Origin: Planctomycetota bacterium
GTDB taxonomy: Bacteria > Planctomycetota > Phycisphaerae > WQYP01
Direction: 5' to 3'
DNA length: 50,077 nt
Assembly: GCA_021808105.1 (NCBI GenBank)
Contig: JAKBCC010000005.1
Span: 1 to 50,077, forward strand
The notes under the pieces are model-generated. The model worked only from the letters and a program-made list of their open reading frames with translations, did not search any database and was not told where the DNA came from. A program made the translations under genes and the position numbers. Below, in pieces: positions 28,549 through 37,428 of the stretch (position 1 is the stretch's first letter; the number at the start of each line of letters is the position of its first letter).

Positions 28549-28606
28549 CGCGGCCTCTTATCAGGATGCACCGTTTTAGGATGCTGATTCCCGATAAGAG
28601 GCCGCG
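28549..28606 (-). terminator. Riboswitch expression-platform terminator
   Basis: RNA sense: CGCGGCCTCTTATC-ggg...cctGATAAGAGGCCGCG followed by TTATTTT. Confidence 0.9.
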
Positions 28607-28632
28607 CGATAAAACCAAAAGAGACGCTGATC

Positions 28633-28771
28633 CGCTTATCTATCCCCAGGTTCGCCGGAAATTCCGGCAAGCGGGAGGGAATTAGCACCCGCTTCTTACA
28701 CCATAAAAGGCGTAAAGATGGGTTGCTGTGCCGTCAACGGGCCCGTCCCTCAGGCACTCTTGATAAGAGCC
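28633..28771 (-). promoter_or_regulatory. SAM-I (S-box) riboswitch aptamer
   Basis: Minus-strand: ggcTCTTATCaAGAGtgcctgAGGGAcgGGCCCgttgacggcacaGCAACC...agcggGTGCTAAtTCCctcccgct...gGATAAGcgg. P1 CTTATC/GATAAG and conserved S-box core motifs are all present in order. Confidence 0.95.
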
Positions 28772-28893
28772 TTATTCAATTGTCACCGCAAATAGTAGAA
28801 TCCTTAACCATTATTGTCAACAGCGCTGCGCAACCATTTGTTGGCAATTACCCTCAATACAACTACAATCCCACTTCATTGACGGAGGTTCAC

Positions 28894-30189
28894 ATGCCCC
28901 AGGAAATCTCGTCTTCATTGCCCGAACTTGGCAACGCTAGCCCGTTGTATGACGCGCCCGATTCCACCGCCGGCATGACCCTGACGCGCGGGTTGTTGCT
29001 GGTTCTGATATGGATTATTTTGGGCGCAGCCATTATTTCAGCTCTGGTGGTGTTCGCCACAATCCGGCACAGCGGCGTTCCCCGCCCCATCGCCCTTTTA
29101 GTACCTCTGGGAATTGTGGGAGTGGCATTATTTGGCGTCCTGATTTATCTGGCATTAGCGGTGATTATCCGCGGGCAGCTTTTGCTGTTCAAATACGCCC
29201 AACTTCTGGGCCGCAGCACGCAGCAGCAGGTGCAAATTTCCACCAATATGGAGCGGCACCTGCTGCACCTGCGAACCGCCCTGGATAAGATGGCGTCTGC
29301 CTCGTCCATTGCGCCGTCTCCTTCACCGCAAAACACACCCGGACCCATGCCGGACTCCCAAGCTGTTGGCGTTGTGACTCTGCCTGCCGGATCGCCGGAT
29401 GCTTTTCCGCAAATCCTGGAACTTCTAACGCAGCTGCGCGATGCCGCTTTGCTGACTGAAACCCAGCGCCGGCAATGGGCGGCGGGTCTGCTGGAAAAGC
29501 GCAAGGCCGTGCTGACTGCGGAAGTTCAAGCCGCCATCCAGGGTGAACAATGGAACGCCGCAGGCAATTTGATCGAAAAAATCCGGGAGAATCTTCCAGG
29601 TGATCCACTGGTCGATACGCTCCGGGATGACCTGGCCCGTCAGCGCGCCGAAAAAGTTCAGCAGGATTTGACGCTGGCGCGTGAAAACGTGCAGCACTAC
29701 ATGGCCATCAACGCCTGGGATCAGGTCCAGCAAATAACCGATCCTCTCGACGCCCGTTATCCCGACGAGCCGGCCATTCAGGAATTGCTCAATCAGGTTC
29801 GGTATGAATACCATGCCTGGCGACGGGATGCTCTGACCATGCTGCTTAGCGACTATAAAGATTCAGTGGATCATCGCCAATGGGTTCGCGCCGGCAGTTT
29901 GGCCCAACAGATTCTGGAGCGCTACCCGGAAGAAAAGCTGGCGGAAAAAATCCGCACCGATTTAACCACCTTGCGGCAAAACGCGGATATTCAGACCCGC
30001 CATGAACTCGAAACGCAATACGCCGATCTTATCAAACGCCAGCGGCATGAAGAAGCCTTCGCCATTGCCCAACGCGTACTGGACGTATACCCCGAATCCG
30101 CCACCGCCCGGGAAATGCAGAAGCATCTGCCAAAACTCACAGAAATTATCAAAAAGGAAAAAGCCCGCAAGCAACCCGCCATCCATTAA
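28894..30189 (+). CDS. Hypothetical membrane protein with C-terminal helical/TPR-like repeats
   Basis: RBS 'acggaggttcac' before MPQEISSSLPEL; two TM segments then repeated helical segments (MAINAWDQVQQITDPLDARYPDEPAIQELLNQV...). Confidence 0.7.
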   Translation: MPQEISSSLPELGNASPLYDAPDSTAGMTLTRGLLLVLIWIILGAAIISALVVFATIRHSGVPRPIALLVPLGIVGVALFGVLIYLALAVIIRGQLLLFKYAQLLGRSTQQQVQISTNMERHLLHLRTALDKMASASSIAPSPSPQNTPGPMPDSQAVGVVTLPAGSPDAFPQILELLTQLRDAALLTETQRRQWAAGLLEKRKAVLTAEVQAAIQGEQWNAAGNLIEKIRENLPGDPLVDTLRDDLARQRAEKVQQDLTLARENVQHYMAINAWDQVQQITDPLDARYPDEPAIQELLNQVRYEYHAWRRDALTMLLSDYKDSVDHRQWVRAGSLAQQILERYPEEKLAEKIRTDLTTLRQNADIQTRHELETQYADLIKRQRHEEAFAIAQRVLDVYPESATAREMQKHLPKLTEIIKKEKARKQPAIH

Positions 30190-30210
30190 CCGACCTGCCA
30201 CCCCCCACAA

Positions 30211-30240
30211 AGCCGCCGGCTCTGCCGGTGGTGGAATACA
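30211..30240. repeat. REP-like hairpin agccgccggctctgccggtggtgg
   Basis: Nearly identical to 'agccgccggctttgccggtggtggaa' at about 18621. Confidence 0.7.
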
Positions 30241-30432
30241 CCATAAAGTATCTCGGAACGGCTCCTGGCTGGACCAAACACGACGATTCGCCCCAATTTG
30301 AAATAATTTCGGCCCTGCCCGAAAAAACCGCCACACCATCAGCGTGGTGCCTGGGAGCCTGTCCGAGTAATCGCCGGGTTGCGATCCCGGCGCGCCGGGA
30401 CGATTTTTGGCCTCTTGGGGCATCGTCGCGCA

Positions 30433-30470
30433 GAGCACCATGGTGATAACCCGGTGGTTGGTTGGCGACT
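30433..30470. repeat. Half-site copy of the 71-nt hairpin repeat core, inverted orientation
   Basis: gagcaccatggtgataacccggtggttggttggcg is close to the reverse complement of the right half of the 5717-5787 hairpin. Confidence 0.85.
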
Positions 30471-30530
30471 CGCGGCAATGCGCCCCGCGCTTTGTACGTT
30501 TCAGCAACATCGGGTAAATTAAAGGCTCAT

Positions 30531-30605
30531 CGGGGCGTAGCTCAGCCTGGCTAGAGCGCCTGGTTTGGGACCAGGAAGTCGCAGGTTCAAATCCTGTCGC
30601 CCCGA
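30531..30605 (+). tRNA. tRNA-Pro (anticodon TGG)
   Basis: CGGGGCG acceptor pairs with CGCCCCG; cctgg-TTTGGGA-ccagg anticodon arm; gcaggTTCAAATcctgt T-arm. Confidence 0.97.
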
Positions 30606-30625
30606 TTTTTGCCAAAGGCAAAAAT
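30605..30625. terminator. Perfect hairpin immediately after tRNA-Pro
   Basis: atttttgcc-aaa-ggcaaaaat, bidirectional-terminator-like. Confidence 0.6.
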
Positions 30626-30754
30626 AGAGCAGGAGTGTTGAGAGAGTAGATAGTAGAGCAAAATGCGGCTGGGACAAAAGAGTGGCTGTCGCCGAAACAC
30701 AGTGCTCCTCCTGCGGTCTACTCTCCACTCTCTACTTTCATGGTGAGATAACCC

Positions 30755-30893
30755 ATGGCCTTCACCTTTGAAAAACTTATCGTCTATCAGAAAGCAATTT
30801 CGTTCGCCGACAGTGTTTGTGCCCGCACTGAAAAATTCCCACGCGGTTACGGCTTCCTTTCAGACCAGCTCAATCGAGCAACCAGTATTACTA
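30755..30893 (+). pseudogene. Truncated four-helix-bundle (23S rRNA IVS-type) protein
   Basis: MAFTFEKLIVYQKAISFADSVCARTEKFPRGYGFLSDQLNRATSIT is the family N-terminus; similarity stops abruptly after about 46 aa. Confidence 0.75.
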
Positions 30894-31039
30894 TTTGCCG
30901 CCTCGTTCACCAGCGACCGATCCCTGCCGGCAGGTGCGATATTGACGGACGCCTGCCGGCTTTTCTGGCTGGAACAACCAGTGATCGCCACCGCGGTTAT
31001 GACCACCAAGCTTATGGCAAAAAAGCGTCCCCTGATCAT
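30860..31039 (-). CDS. Short putative lipoprotein, possibly truncated
   Basis: MIRGRFFAISLVVITAVAITGCSSQ with lipobox; 'aggaggcgggtca' RBS before the ATG. Confidence 0.5.
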   Translation of the reverse strand: MIRGRFFAISLVVITAVAITGCSSQKSRQASVNIAPAGRDRSLVNEAANSNTGCSIELV

Positions 31040-31144
31040 TGACCCGCCTCCTAATTCGCTCTCTGACTCATTTTCGGGTTTCTCCATCCGAACGCGCGAA
31101 CTGGGTTTTGTCTTATGGCACAGCGCAGCCAACACATGTCATAT

Positions 31145-31702
31145 CTAAGCTATTACCCTTTGGAGTTCAGCGCACCCGTCCCGCAAAGACGGAAGATGGT
31201 CGGCCAGTAATCCATTCGGACAGCGTCGGGCAAATTCTTCTGCGGCAGGCGCGCAGGCGCTTTCGCGACCGGATAATTTTGGGTAGTTGTCGTGTTCGTT
31301 GACGGGGGCATCGTTGCCGTGCGCCCGAAGAAAATGGTTAATCCAAGTCTCTGTATTTCGCTTTGGGACAACAATGGCAATTTTTTCATTCTTCATTCGA
31401 GACCTCTGCGCAGCCTGCTTCAGCGCATCGTCATGTTGCCGCTTCCGATCTTCGACCTCACAATTGTCGGCATCGATGATGGAAATCAGACCTTCTGAAG
31501 CGGGAGGGCCGCTGCGCAGGGCCTGGACCTCAATCGGATACCGTTCCAGCACCCACTGCGTGGCGGCACCTTTGCCGCCCGGGCTGTTTTCAATATTGAT
31601 ATCATGCCGATTAATGCCTTTTGCAACTAAGAAACGATAAATGAAAGACCGCCGCTGCCGATCTTCGCACCGGACGATGATTTTGACCCGATTGCTAGGC
31701 AT
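31145..31702 (-). CDS. TOPRIM-like protein paired with AAA ATPase
   Basis: MPSNRVKIIVRCEDRQRRSFIYRFLVAKG...GLISIIDADNCEVEDR: acidic E and DxD pattern. Overlaps the ATPase stop. Confidence 0.6.
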   Translation of the reverse strand: MPSNRVKIIVRCEDRQRRSFIYRFLVAKGINRHDINIENSPGGKGAATQWVLERYPIEVQALRSGPPASEGLISIIDADNCEVEDRKRQHDDALKQAAQRSRMKNEKIAIVVPKRNTETWINHFLRAHGNDAPVNEHDNYPKLSGRESACAPAAEEFARRCPNGLLADHLPSLRDGCAELQRVIA

Positions 31703-32858
31703 GAAGCCAACCCCGCGAAACCAATTCCGCAATACTCAGGGCACCATCCGTATTCGAGATTGCTTGGGATCGGCTTTCGGCATCGCCTGTTCGGTCGATC
31801 CACCGACCTGCACCGACTGCCAGCGAATTGATCAGTTCGGGGTGATGAGAGATCAGGATCGCCTGGCATCGCTGGCTTTGCGTTACGTCCAGCAGCATGT
31901 TCAACCAGGGGTTGATCTCACGAAGGGCAAGAAAATTTTCGGGCTCATCAATGCAAATCGTGCAGTCGTCGCTCGCGGTGTTCAGCAGGGTGTAGAGCAT
32001 CAGAAGCACGCGCTGCCCATCGGATAACTCGTCAAAGCGACAAAAGAAAGGCTTTGCCCGTGCCTCCGCCGACGCCCCACTACGAAACTTCGCTTTGAGA
32101 ATTTTCGTGTCGGCACCATTGGACTCCAAGCTCAGCCCATCAAAGCCGGTTATAGATTCCTCCAGCAGCGGCCGGAGCTTTGCAACTAACTCAAGGTCGA
32201 GGCCCGCCATCCGGCGGAACCACGCCACAAAGTTGGATGCGTCCCAAGCCAATACGGGGCTTTCCTCATCCGATTGGCCGGTGATGACGGCGGGGTTGAA
32301 ACGCGCCACAATGAGGCGATCCATTCGGCTTTTGAACCAGGTCATCAATTGGTTTTCCGCACGCGGTTGGATGGAAGGTAGTGAGGAGCGCGTCCAATCC
32401 GTGAGTTGGGCTGGGCCGCGGCTTCCATCGTCGCGATATAACTGAGCCGTTAATTGATTTCCATTCATAGCCGATTCGAACAGCGGCCGACCATCGTAGG
32501 TCAGCCTTTCGGTTTTGACCCGGCACCGCTTCTGGAAATTCTCTTGTTCTATTTCCAGACGATAAACGTACTCTCCCTGACCATCTTTTCCATCCAATGC
32601 GATTTCAAAGGATTGCAATCCCACGTTCTGCCACCGAGTTCGCGTCGACTCGGGAAATAATTCATTGGTGATCGGGCTGACCGTCATTCCGTTCATCCAA
32701 ACGGCCTCACCGCGAACGAAATCGCGGACAAGCCGCACGACGTCAAAAATCGTGGTTTTGCCTGCACCGTTGGGACCCAGCAGGAGGGTCAGAGAGCCAA
32801 GATCAACGCTAAAGTTAACTAATGTGCGGAAATTACTGGCAAATATTCGTTTAAGCAT
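31695..32858 (-). CDS. AAA_21-type ATPase
   Basis: MLKRIFASNFRTLVNFSVDLGSLTLLLGPNGAGKTTIFDVVRLVR; LSDGQRVLLMLYTLL; CTICIDEPENFLAL; QAILISHHPELI. Confidence 0.92.
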   Translation of the reverse strand: MLKRIFASNFRTLVNFSVDLGSLTLLLGPNGAGKTTIFDVVRLVRDFVRGEAVWMNGMTVSPITNELFPESTRTRWQNVGLQSFEIALDGKDGQGEYVYRLEIEQENFQKRCRVKTERLTYDGRPLFESAMNGNQLTAQLYRDDGSRGPAQLTDWTRSSLPSIQPRAENQLMTWFKSRMDRLIVARFNPAVITGQSDEESPVLAWDASNFVAWFRRMAGLDLELVAKLRPLLEESITGFDGLSLESNGADTKILKAKFRSGASAEARAKPFFCRFDELSDGQRVLLMLYTLLNTASDDCTICIDEPENFLALREINPWLNMLLDVTQSQRCQAILISHHPELINSLAVGAGRWIDRTGDAESRSQAISNTDGALSIAELVSRGWLHA

Positions 32859-33228
32859 AGAAATCAAATCATACCGTGCGTCCAATGGATTGCCAATAAT
32901 AGCTACCGCCGAACTGGCTAACGCCCAGATGTTCTCAACTCCTCAGGCATACTTACTTAATGGGTTACCACTTCTTTCCCCACGCCGCGCCGCCAGGATG
33001 TTGCGATCCCGATGATGCTCTAATGCTTCTGCCGCGAATGTGCTGCGGGAATGACCTGCGTAGTTGCGCTTCTGAAAATCCTTGTTCACCGGATGTCAGT
33101 GCGCCTGCACCATACCGACTTTTCCCGGATTTTTCCCCGGCAGGTGAAATTGTTGGCGTTTATCCCTAGAATTACGAATTGCTATGGAATGCTGCGGCGG
33201 AGATGCTGCGATTTATTGGAGTTTTATT

Positions 33229-34041
33229 ATGACTGAAGCAACTGCATCTGCCGCGTCCGTCGGAGCTAATCCCGCCAGCGGCCGCCCCAGCGTGCCCGCG
33301 TCCGCGCACAGTGCGGTGAAGGATCAATCGGCCGCGACGGGCCAACCGGCGGTGCGGCGGCAATTTGTTTCGTTTTCCTTTTATAAGCTGCTGCCGGAGT
33401 TTCGCCGCCTGCCGCAAACGCAGCAGTCCCAGATGCTGGCAGAATTGGTTGCGCTGGTGCAGAAACAGGATCAGCAGAAAATGCTGCTGATTCCTTACAG
33501 CTGTGTCGGCACGCGCCCGGATGTGGACATCATGTTCTGGAAAATCAGCTACGATCTTGACGTGGTTCAGGAATTCACCGCTGCGATTCATCGGCTCCCG
33601 CTGGGGGGTTACCTCGTTCAGCCCTTCTGCTATCTGGCCCAGAGCAAGCGCAGCACCTACGTGGATAAAATTGATCCTGCCCATGATGACTCGCGCACCA
33701 GTATTGTTCCCGGTAAACGTAAATATATATTCGTGTATCCATTTGTGAAAACACGGGAATGGTATCTGTTAAGTAAGCAGACCCGGCAGGGCATCATGGA
33801 TGAACATATTATGGTGGGCAACCGCTATCCGTCGGTGAAGCTTAATACCACCTACAGTTTCGGCCTGGATGATCAGGAATTTGTCGTCGCGTTTGAGACC
33901 GATAAACCCGGCGATTTCCTGGATCTCGTGCAGGAATTGCGGGAAACCGAAGGCAGCCGCTTCACGGTGCGCGATACGCCTATTTTTACCTGCGTGCAAA
34001 CGCCGATAGAGCATATCGTGCGGCAAATTGCCGCTGTGTGA
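33229..34041 (+). CDS. Chlorite dismutase-family protein (coproheme decarboxylase ChdC/HemQ-like)
   Basis: FVSFSFYKLLPEFRRLPQTQ...GTRPDVDIMFWKISYDLDVVQEF...SYFxx-type region KYIFVYPFVKTREWYLLSKQTRQGIMDEHIMVGNRYPSVKLNTTYSFGLDDQEFVVAFETD. Confidence 0.92.
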   Translation: MTEATASAASVGANPASGRPSVPASAHSAVKDQSAATGQPAVRRQFVSFSFYKLLPEFRRLPQTQQSQMLAELVALVQKQDQQKMLLIPYSCVGTRPDVDIMFWKISYDLDVVQEFTAAIHRLPLGGYLVQPFCYLAQSKRSTYVDKIDPAHDDSRTSIVPGKRKYIFVYPFVKTREWYLLSKQTRQGIMDEHIMVGNRYPSVKLNTTYSFGLDDQEFVVAFETDKPGDFLDLVQELRETEGSRFTVRDTPIFTCVQTPIEHIVRQIAAV

Positions 34042-34115
34042 TGGTTCAGCGGTGCGTTGCATCGATCATCGGAATAAGCCCGTCACACGGCCCGTCGGAG
34101 CATCGGGGAATTTCC

Positions 34116-35072
34116 ATGAATTATAAAACGGGTATCGCCCTTGCCATTATTTTTATTATTATTGCCGGCGTGCTGGTATACATTTTTGTAGGACCTGCCT
34201 CCCTGGGCCAACCAACATATCGCACCCTGGCCCATGGGTTTATGACACCCATTAAAATCGACTACAGCATCAGCGGCCTGACACCGGCTGCGTCCGGTTC
34301 AGGAGCGGGTAAGCTCTACCTTCAGGCGTATCAACAGGTTATTGCGTTATCCAACGATCACAATGCGGTGGCGGACCTTATGGCAACGCGCGGCCCTGCC
34401 GCGTCCCCAAAAATCCAGGCCATTGTTAAGCTCGTTGAACAAGCCGCCCCGGAAACCATGGGGCGAAAATATCTCCTGTTTGCCAAAGGCGTGCGGCTGC
34501 CTGAAGCGTCTGATGTTGTCGCGGATCGTCTGAACGCCATCGGCCAAATGACCGGTGCCTATGCCGCCGGCTGCATCAGCGATAAAACCCCGAAAGCAGC
34601 AGCCAAAGCTTTAACCGCGCTCTTGATTTTTGGCCATCGGCTCTGGCGGCACGGCCTGTTTGTCGATGTGCGAACCTGTGGAATATCGGATATGCAGTCT
34701 GCAGCCGCGGGCCTGCGAATGGTCTATAAATCCGGCCCGACCCAAAATCAATATGAATGTGATGCCGCGACCAAACTTATCGGTGCGATCAATAAAGCCG
34801 CCGCACAGTGGTACAGCAAGATGAAAATCGTTGATGTGTCGAATCCGAATTCCGGTGACATGGCCAATATTGTCCGGCACGACCAGGACCTATCCTGGCG
34901 AATGGAGGCGATGGTTGAATTGGGCATTGCCCGATGGGCCACATCCTACGCTCCGCGCGCTCATGCCATTGCTGCTTTCCTGAACCATTACACCACCGAT
35001 TCCAACCACTGGATCAGGGCCGCGGCAAAAGTCGCTCATGGCATGACGCGCGACTCGCTGACTTCTCTATGA
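34116..35072 (+). CDS. Hypothetical protein with N-terminal TM anchor
   Basis: MNYKTGIALAIIFIIIAGVLVYIFVG followed by a soluble domain of unknown family. Confidence 0.65.
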   Translation: MNYKTGIALAIIFIIIAGVLVYIFVGPASLGQPTYRTLAHGFMTPIKIDYSISGLTPAASGSGAGKLYLQAYQQVIALSNDHNAVADLMATRGPAASPKIQAIVKLVEQAAPETMGRKYLLFAKGVRLPEASDVVADRLNAIGQMTGAYAAGCISDKTPKAAAKALTALLIFGHRLWRHGLFVDVRTCGISDMQSAAAGLRMVYKSGPTQNQYECDAATKLIGAINKAAAQWYSKMKIVDVSNPNSGDMANIVRHDQDLSWRMEAMVELGIARWATSYAPRAHAIAAFLNHYTTDSNHWIRAAAKVAHGMTRDSLTSL

Positions 35073-35124
35073 TCTGTTGACCAATTTTCAACAAAACGTT
35101 AATATCATTTTAAGCGGAGAAATG

Positions 35125-35151
35125 CCACCAACTTCACGCTGAAGTTGGTGG
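35125..35151. repeat. Perfect 12-bp-stem hairpin
   Basis: ccaccaacttca-cgc-tgaagttggtgg, 52 nt after a CDS stop; no T-run on the + strand. Confidence 0.75.
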
Positions 35152-35789
35152 AATCACGCAAAAAAAACAGCGCAGCTCGTTGGGTTGACACAGCTTGCAA
35201 GGTTTCGTAGAAACCTTCCATTTGAGGAAATAAAACAGTCCTCGGGGCGGATATGCAGGCTGGTTTTATGCCGATTCGGGATTCCAATCCCGTTATCAGC
35301 ACGATCCGGGATACCGGGTCGATATAGATTGATGAATGGTGAAACAAGTGTTGTTTTCAGGACGCAATTTCCACTCTCGCGGGCTAACTGCCGCTATTGG
35401 ATCGCTTCTTTCCGGTCTTTGGACCGTGGTGTTGGGTGATCCAGGTGTGGTGTTTCATGCTCAGAGGTTGGATAACAGGCCAATAAGCCGCTACGCCGCC
35501 CTTGCGCGCAGTGGAATTCTTGATTTGTTGACGCTCTGCCAAAGGTCTTGCCCCGTCTGACGGAAAGACTCTCACTTTCGCCCATCATCAAACTAACACG
35601 TGTGCAGCAGGCCTCTGCGTGCCCGCTTGGTTGCGGAATTCACGCAAGATCGCCCAGTCTGTGTCAACCTTCGGTCCGCATGGTGCGGAATCGGATTCGC
35701 GTGCATCCAAAGGCTACGGAAGGCGTGGGTGGAATGGTCATACATTCCGCTTGGGCCGCTCGACAGGCCGCAGATTTAAGAGGTTGACT

Positions 35790-37415
35790 ATGCCCCACTA
35801 TTTCGCGCACGAAATTGTTTCGGCGCTTCCCCTGGCCGCTACCACCGGTTTTGATCCCACGCTGGCCATTGTACTGGCGGCCATCGCCGGTTTGATCGTG
35901 GGATGCATCGGGTTGATGCTGGTATTAAAGGCCGGCGGAAACTCGGCGCTTTCCCGCGGCAAACTTGATGCCGATCGTCTGATTACCGACGCCAAAAGCC
36001 GGTCCGATGAAGTCCTGCGTGAAGCCCAACTTACGGCCAAAGATGCAGCCTTAAAACTCCGTGAGCAGGCTGAACGTGAAACCGACACCATGCGCGAGGA
36101 AATGCGCAACATCGAACAGCGACTCCTGCGTCGCGAAGATACCCTTGATCAGAAGCTTGATACGCTGGCCACGAAAGAAAAAAATCTCGATTCCATTGAA
36201 AAATCCATTCAGGAAAGAAATCGGACACTTCAAGTCAAAGAAAAGCAACTCGACGAATCGTTGGCCCGTCAGAAGGATATTCTGCTGCAGCTCACCAATC
36301 TCTCCGTTGAAGACGCCAGGCAATTGCTGCTGAAGCGCGTGGAAGGCGAAGTGCGCCACGACATGGCGGTGATGGTGGAAAAAATTGAGGAGCAGGCCAA
36401 AGACGAAGCGAAACAGAAGAGCACCAACATTATGCTCCAGGCCATGCAGCGTTACGCCGCGGAAGTCACCAGTGAAGGCACCACCAAATCCGTGATCATT
36501 CCCAGCGATGATATGAAAGGCCGAATCATCGGGCGTGAAGGGCGCAATATTCGCGCTTTTGAACAGGCGACGGGTGTGGATGTCATTATCGACGATACGC
36601 CGGGGGTTATCACGGTCAACTGTTTTGATCCCATTCGCCGCGAAGTCGCCAAGCAGACCCTGGAAAAACTCATCGCGGACGGACGCATTCATCCGGCGCG
36701 TATTGAGGAAATATTCCTGGCAACGCAGAAGGAAATTGAAAACAATATCCGCAATGTCGGGAAAAAGGCGGTCATTGAAGCCAATATACCCAATCTGCAC
36801 CCCCGCATTGTGGAAATGCTCGGACGCCTGCATTACCGCACCAGCTATGGCCAAAATGTTCTCCGCCATTCCATGGAAGTCGCCTACATTGCCCAGATGC
36901 TCGCCGATGAGTTGCGCCTGGATGGCACGCTGGCCCGCCGAGCCGGGCTGCTGCACGACATCGGCAAGGCCATGGATCACGATCAGGAAGGCGGACACCC
37001 GGCGTTGGGCATGGAATTCTGCCGCAAGTTTAACGAACCCGAAGCCGTGCTGAACGCCATCGGCGGCCACCACAACGATATACCTTCCACCACGGTATAT
37101 ACCCCGCTGATTATGGCGGCGGACGCCATCAGCGGTGCCCGCCCCGGGGCGCGGCGTGAATCTCTGGAGCGCTATATTAAACGTCTGCAGGAACTCGAAG
37201 GCATTGCCACCAGTTTCCCGCAGGTGCGTCAGGCGTTTGCCATCCAGGCCGGCCGCGAGGTACGTGTAATTGTCGATCCTGAAAAGTGTGACGACGCCAG
37301 CGCCCGTCTGATCGCCCGGGAAATCGCCAACCGCGTGCAATCTGAACTGACGTTTCCCGGAGAAATTCGGGTGACGGTGTTGCGGGAAATTCGGGCGGTA
37401 GAATTGGCACGATAA
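35790..37415 (+). CDS. rny: Ribonuclease Y
   Basis: TM, long coiled coil, KH domain (SDDMKGRIIGREGRNIRAFEQATGVDVIIDDTPG) and HD domain (AGLLHDIGKAMDHDQEGGHP). Confidence 0.97.
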   Translation: MPHYFAHEIVSALPLAATTGFDPTLAIVLAAIAGLIVGCIGLMLVLKAGGNSALSRGKLDADRLITDAKSRSDEVLREAQLTAKDAALKLREQAERETDTMREEMRNIEQRLLRREDTLDQKLDTLATKEKNLDSIEKSIQERNRTLQVKEKQLDESLARQKDILLQLTNLSVEDARQLLLKRVEGEVRHDMAVMVEKIEEQAKDEAKQKSTNIMLQAMQRYAAEVTSEGTTKSVIIPSDDMKGRIIGREGRNIRAFEQATGVDVIIDDTPGVITVNCFDPIRREVAKQTLEKLIADGRIHPARIEEIFLATQKEIENNIRNVGKKAVIEANIPNLHPRIVEMLGRLHYRTSYGQNVLRHSMEVAYIAQMLADELRLDGTLARRAGLLHDIGKAMDHDQEGGHPALGMEFCRKFNEPEAVLNAIGGHHNDIPSTTVYTPLIMAADAISGARPGARRESLERYIKRLQELEGIATSFPQVRQAFAIQAGREVRVIVDPEKCDDASARLIAREIANRVQSELTFPGEIRVTVLREIRAVELAR

Positions 37416-37428
37416 ATGGAATGCCTCT

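Noticed and set aside
29962-30621. 219-aa minus-strand ORF (MPLAKIGATGFEPATSWSQTRRSSQAELRPDE...)
   Set aside because: Reads antisense through tRNA-Pro and antisense to a supported CDS; GFEPATSWSQTRRSSQAELRPDE is a well-known spurious translation of the reverse complement of a tRNA.
35073-35789. Considered RNase P RNA, tmRNA or 6S RNA in the rny upstream region
   Set aside because: Diagnostic core sequences (e.g. gaggaaagtccgggc for RNase P) were not found by eye.
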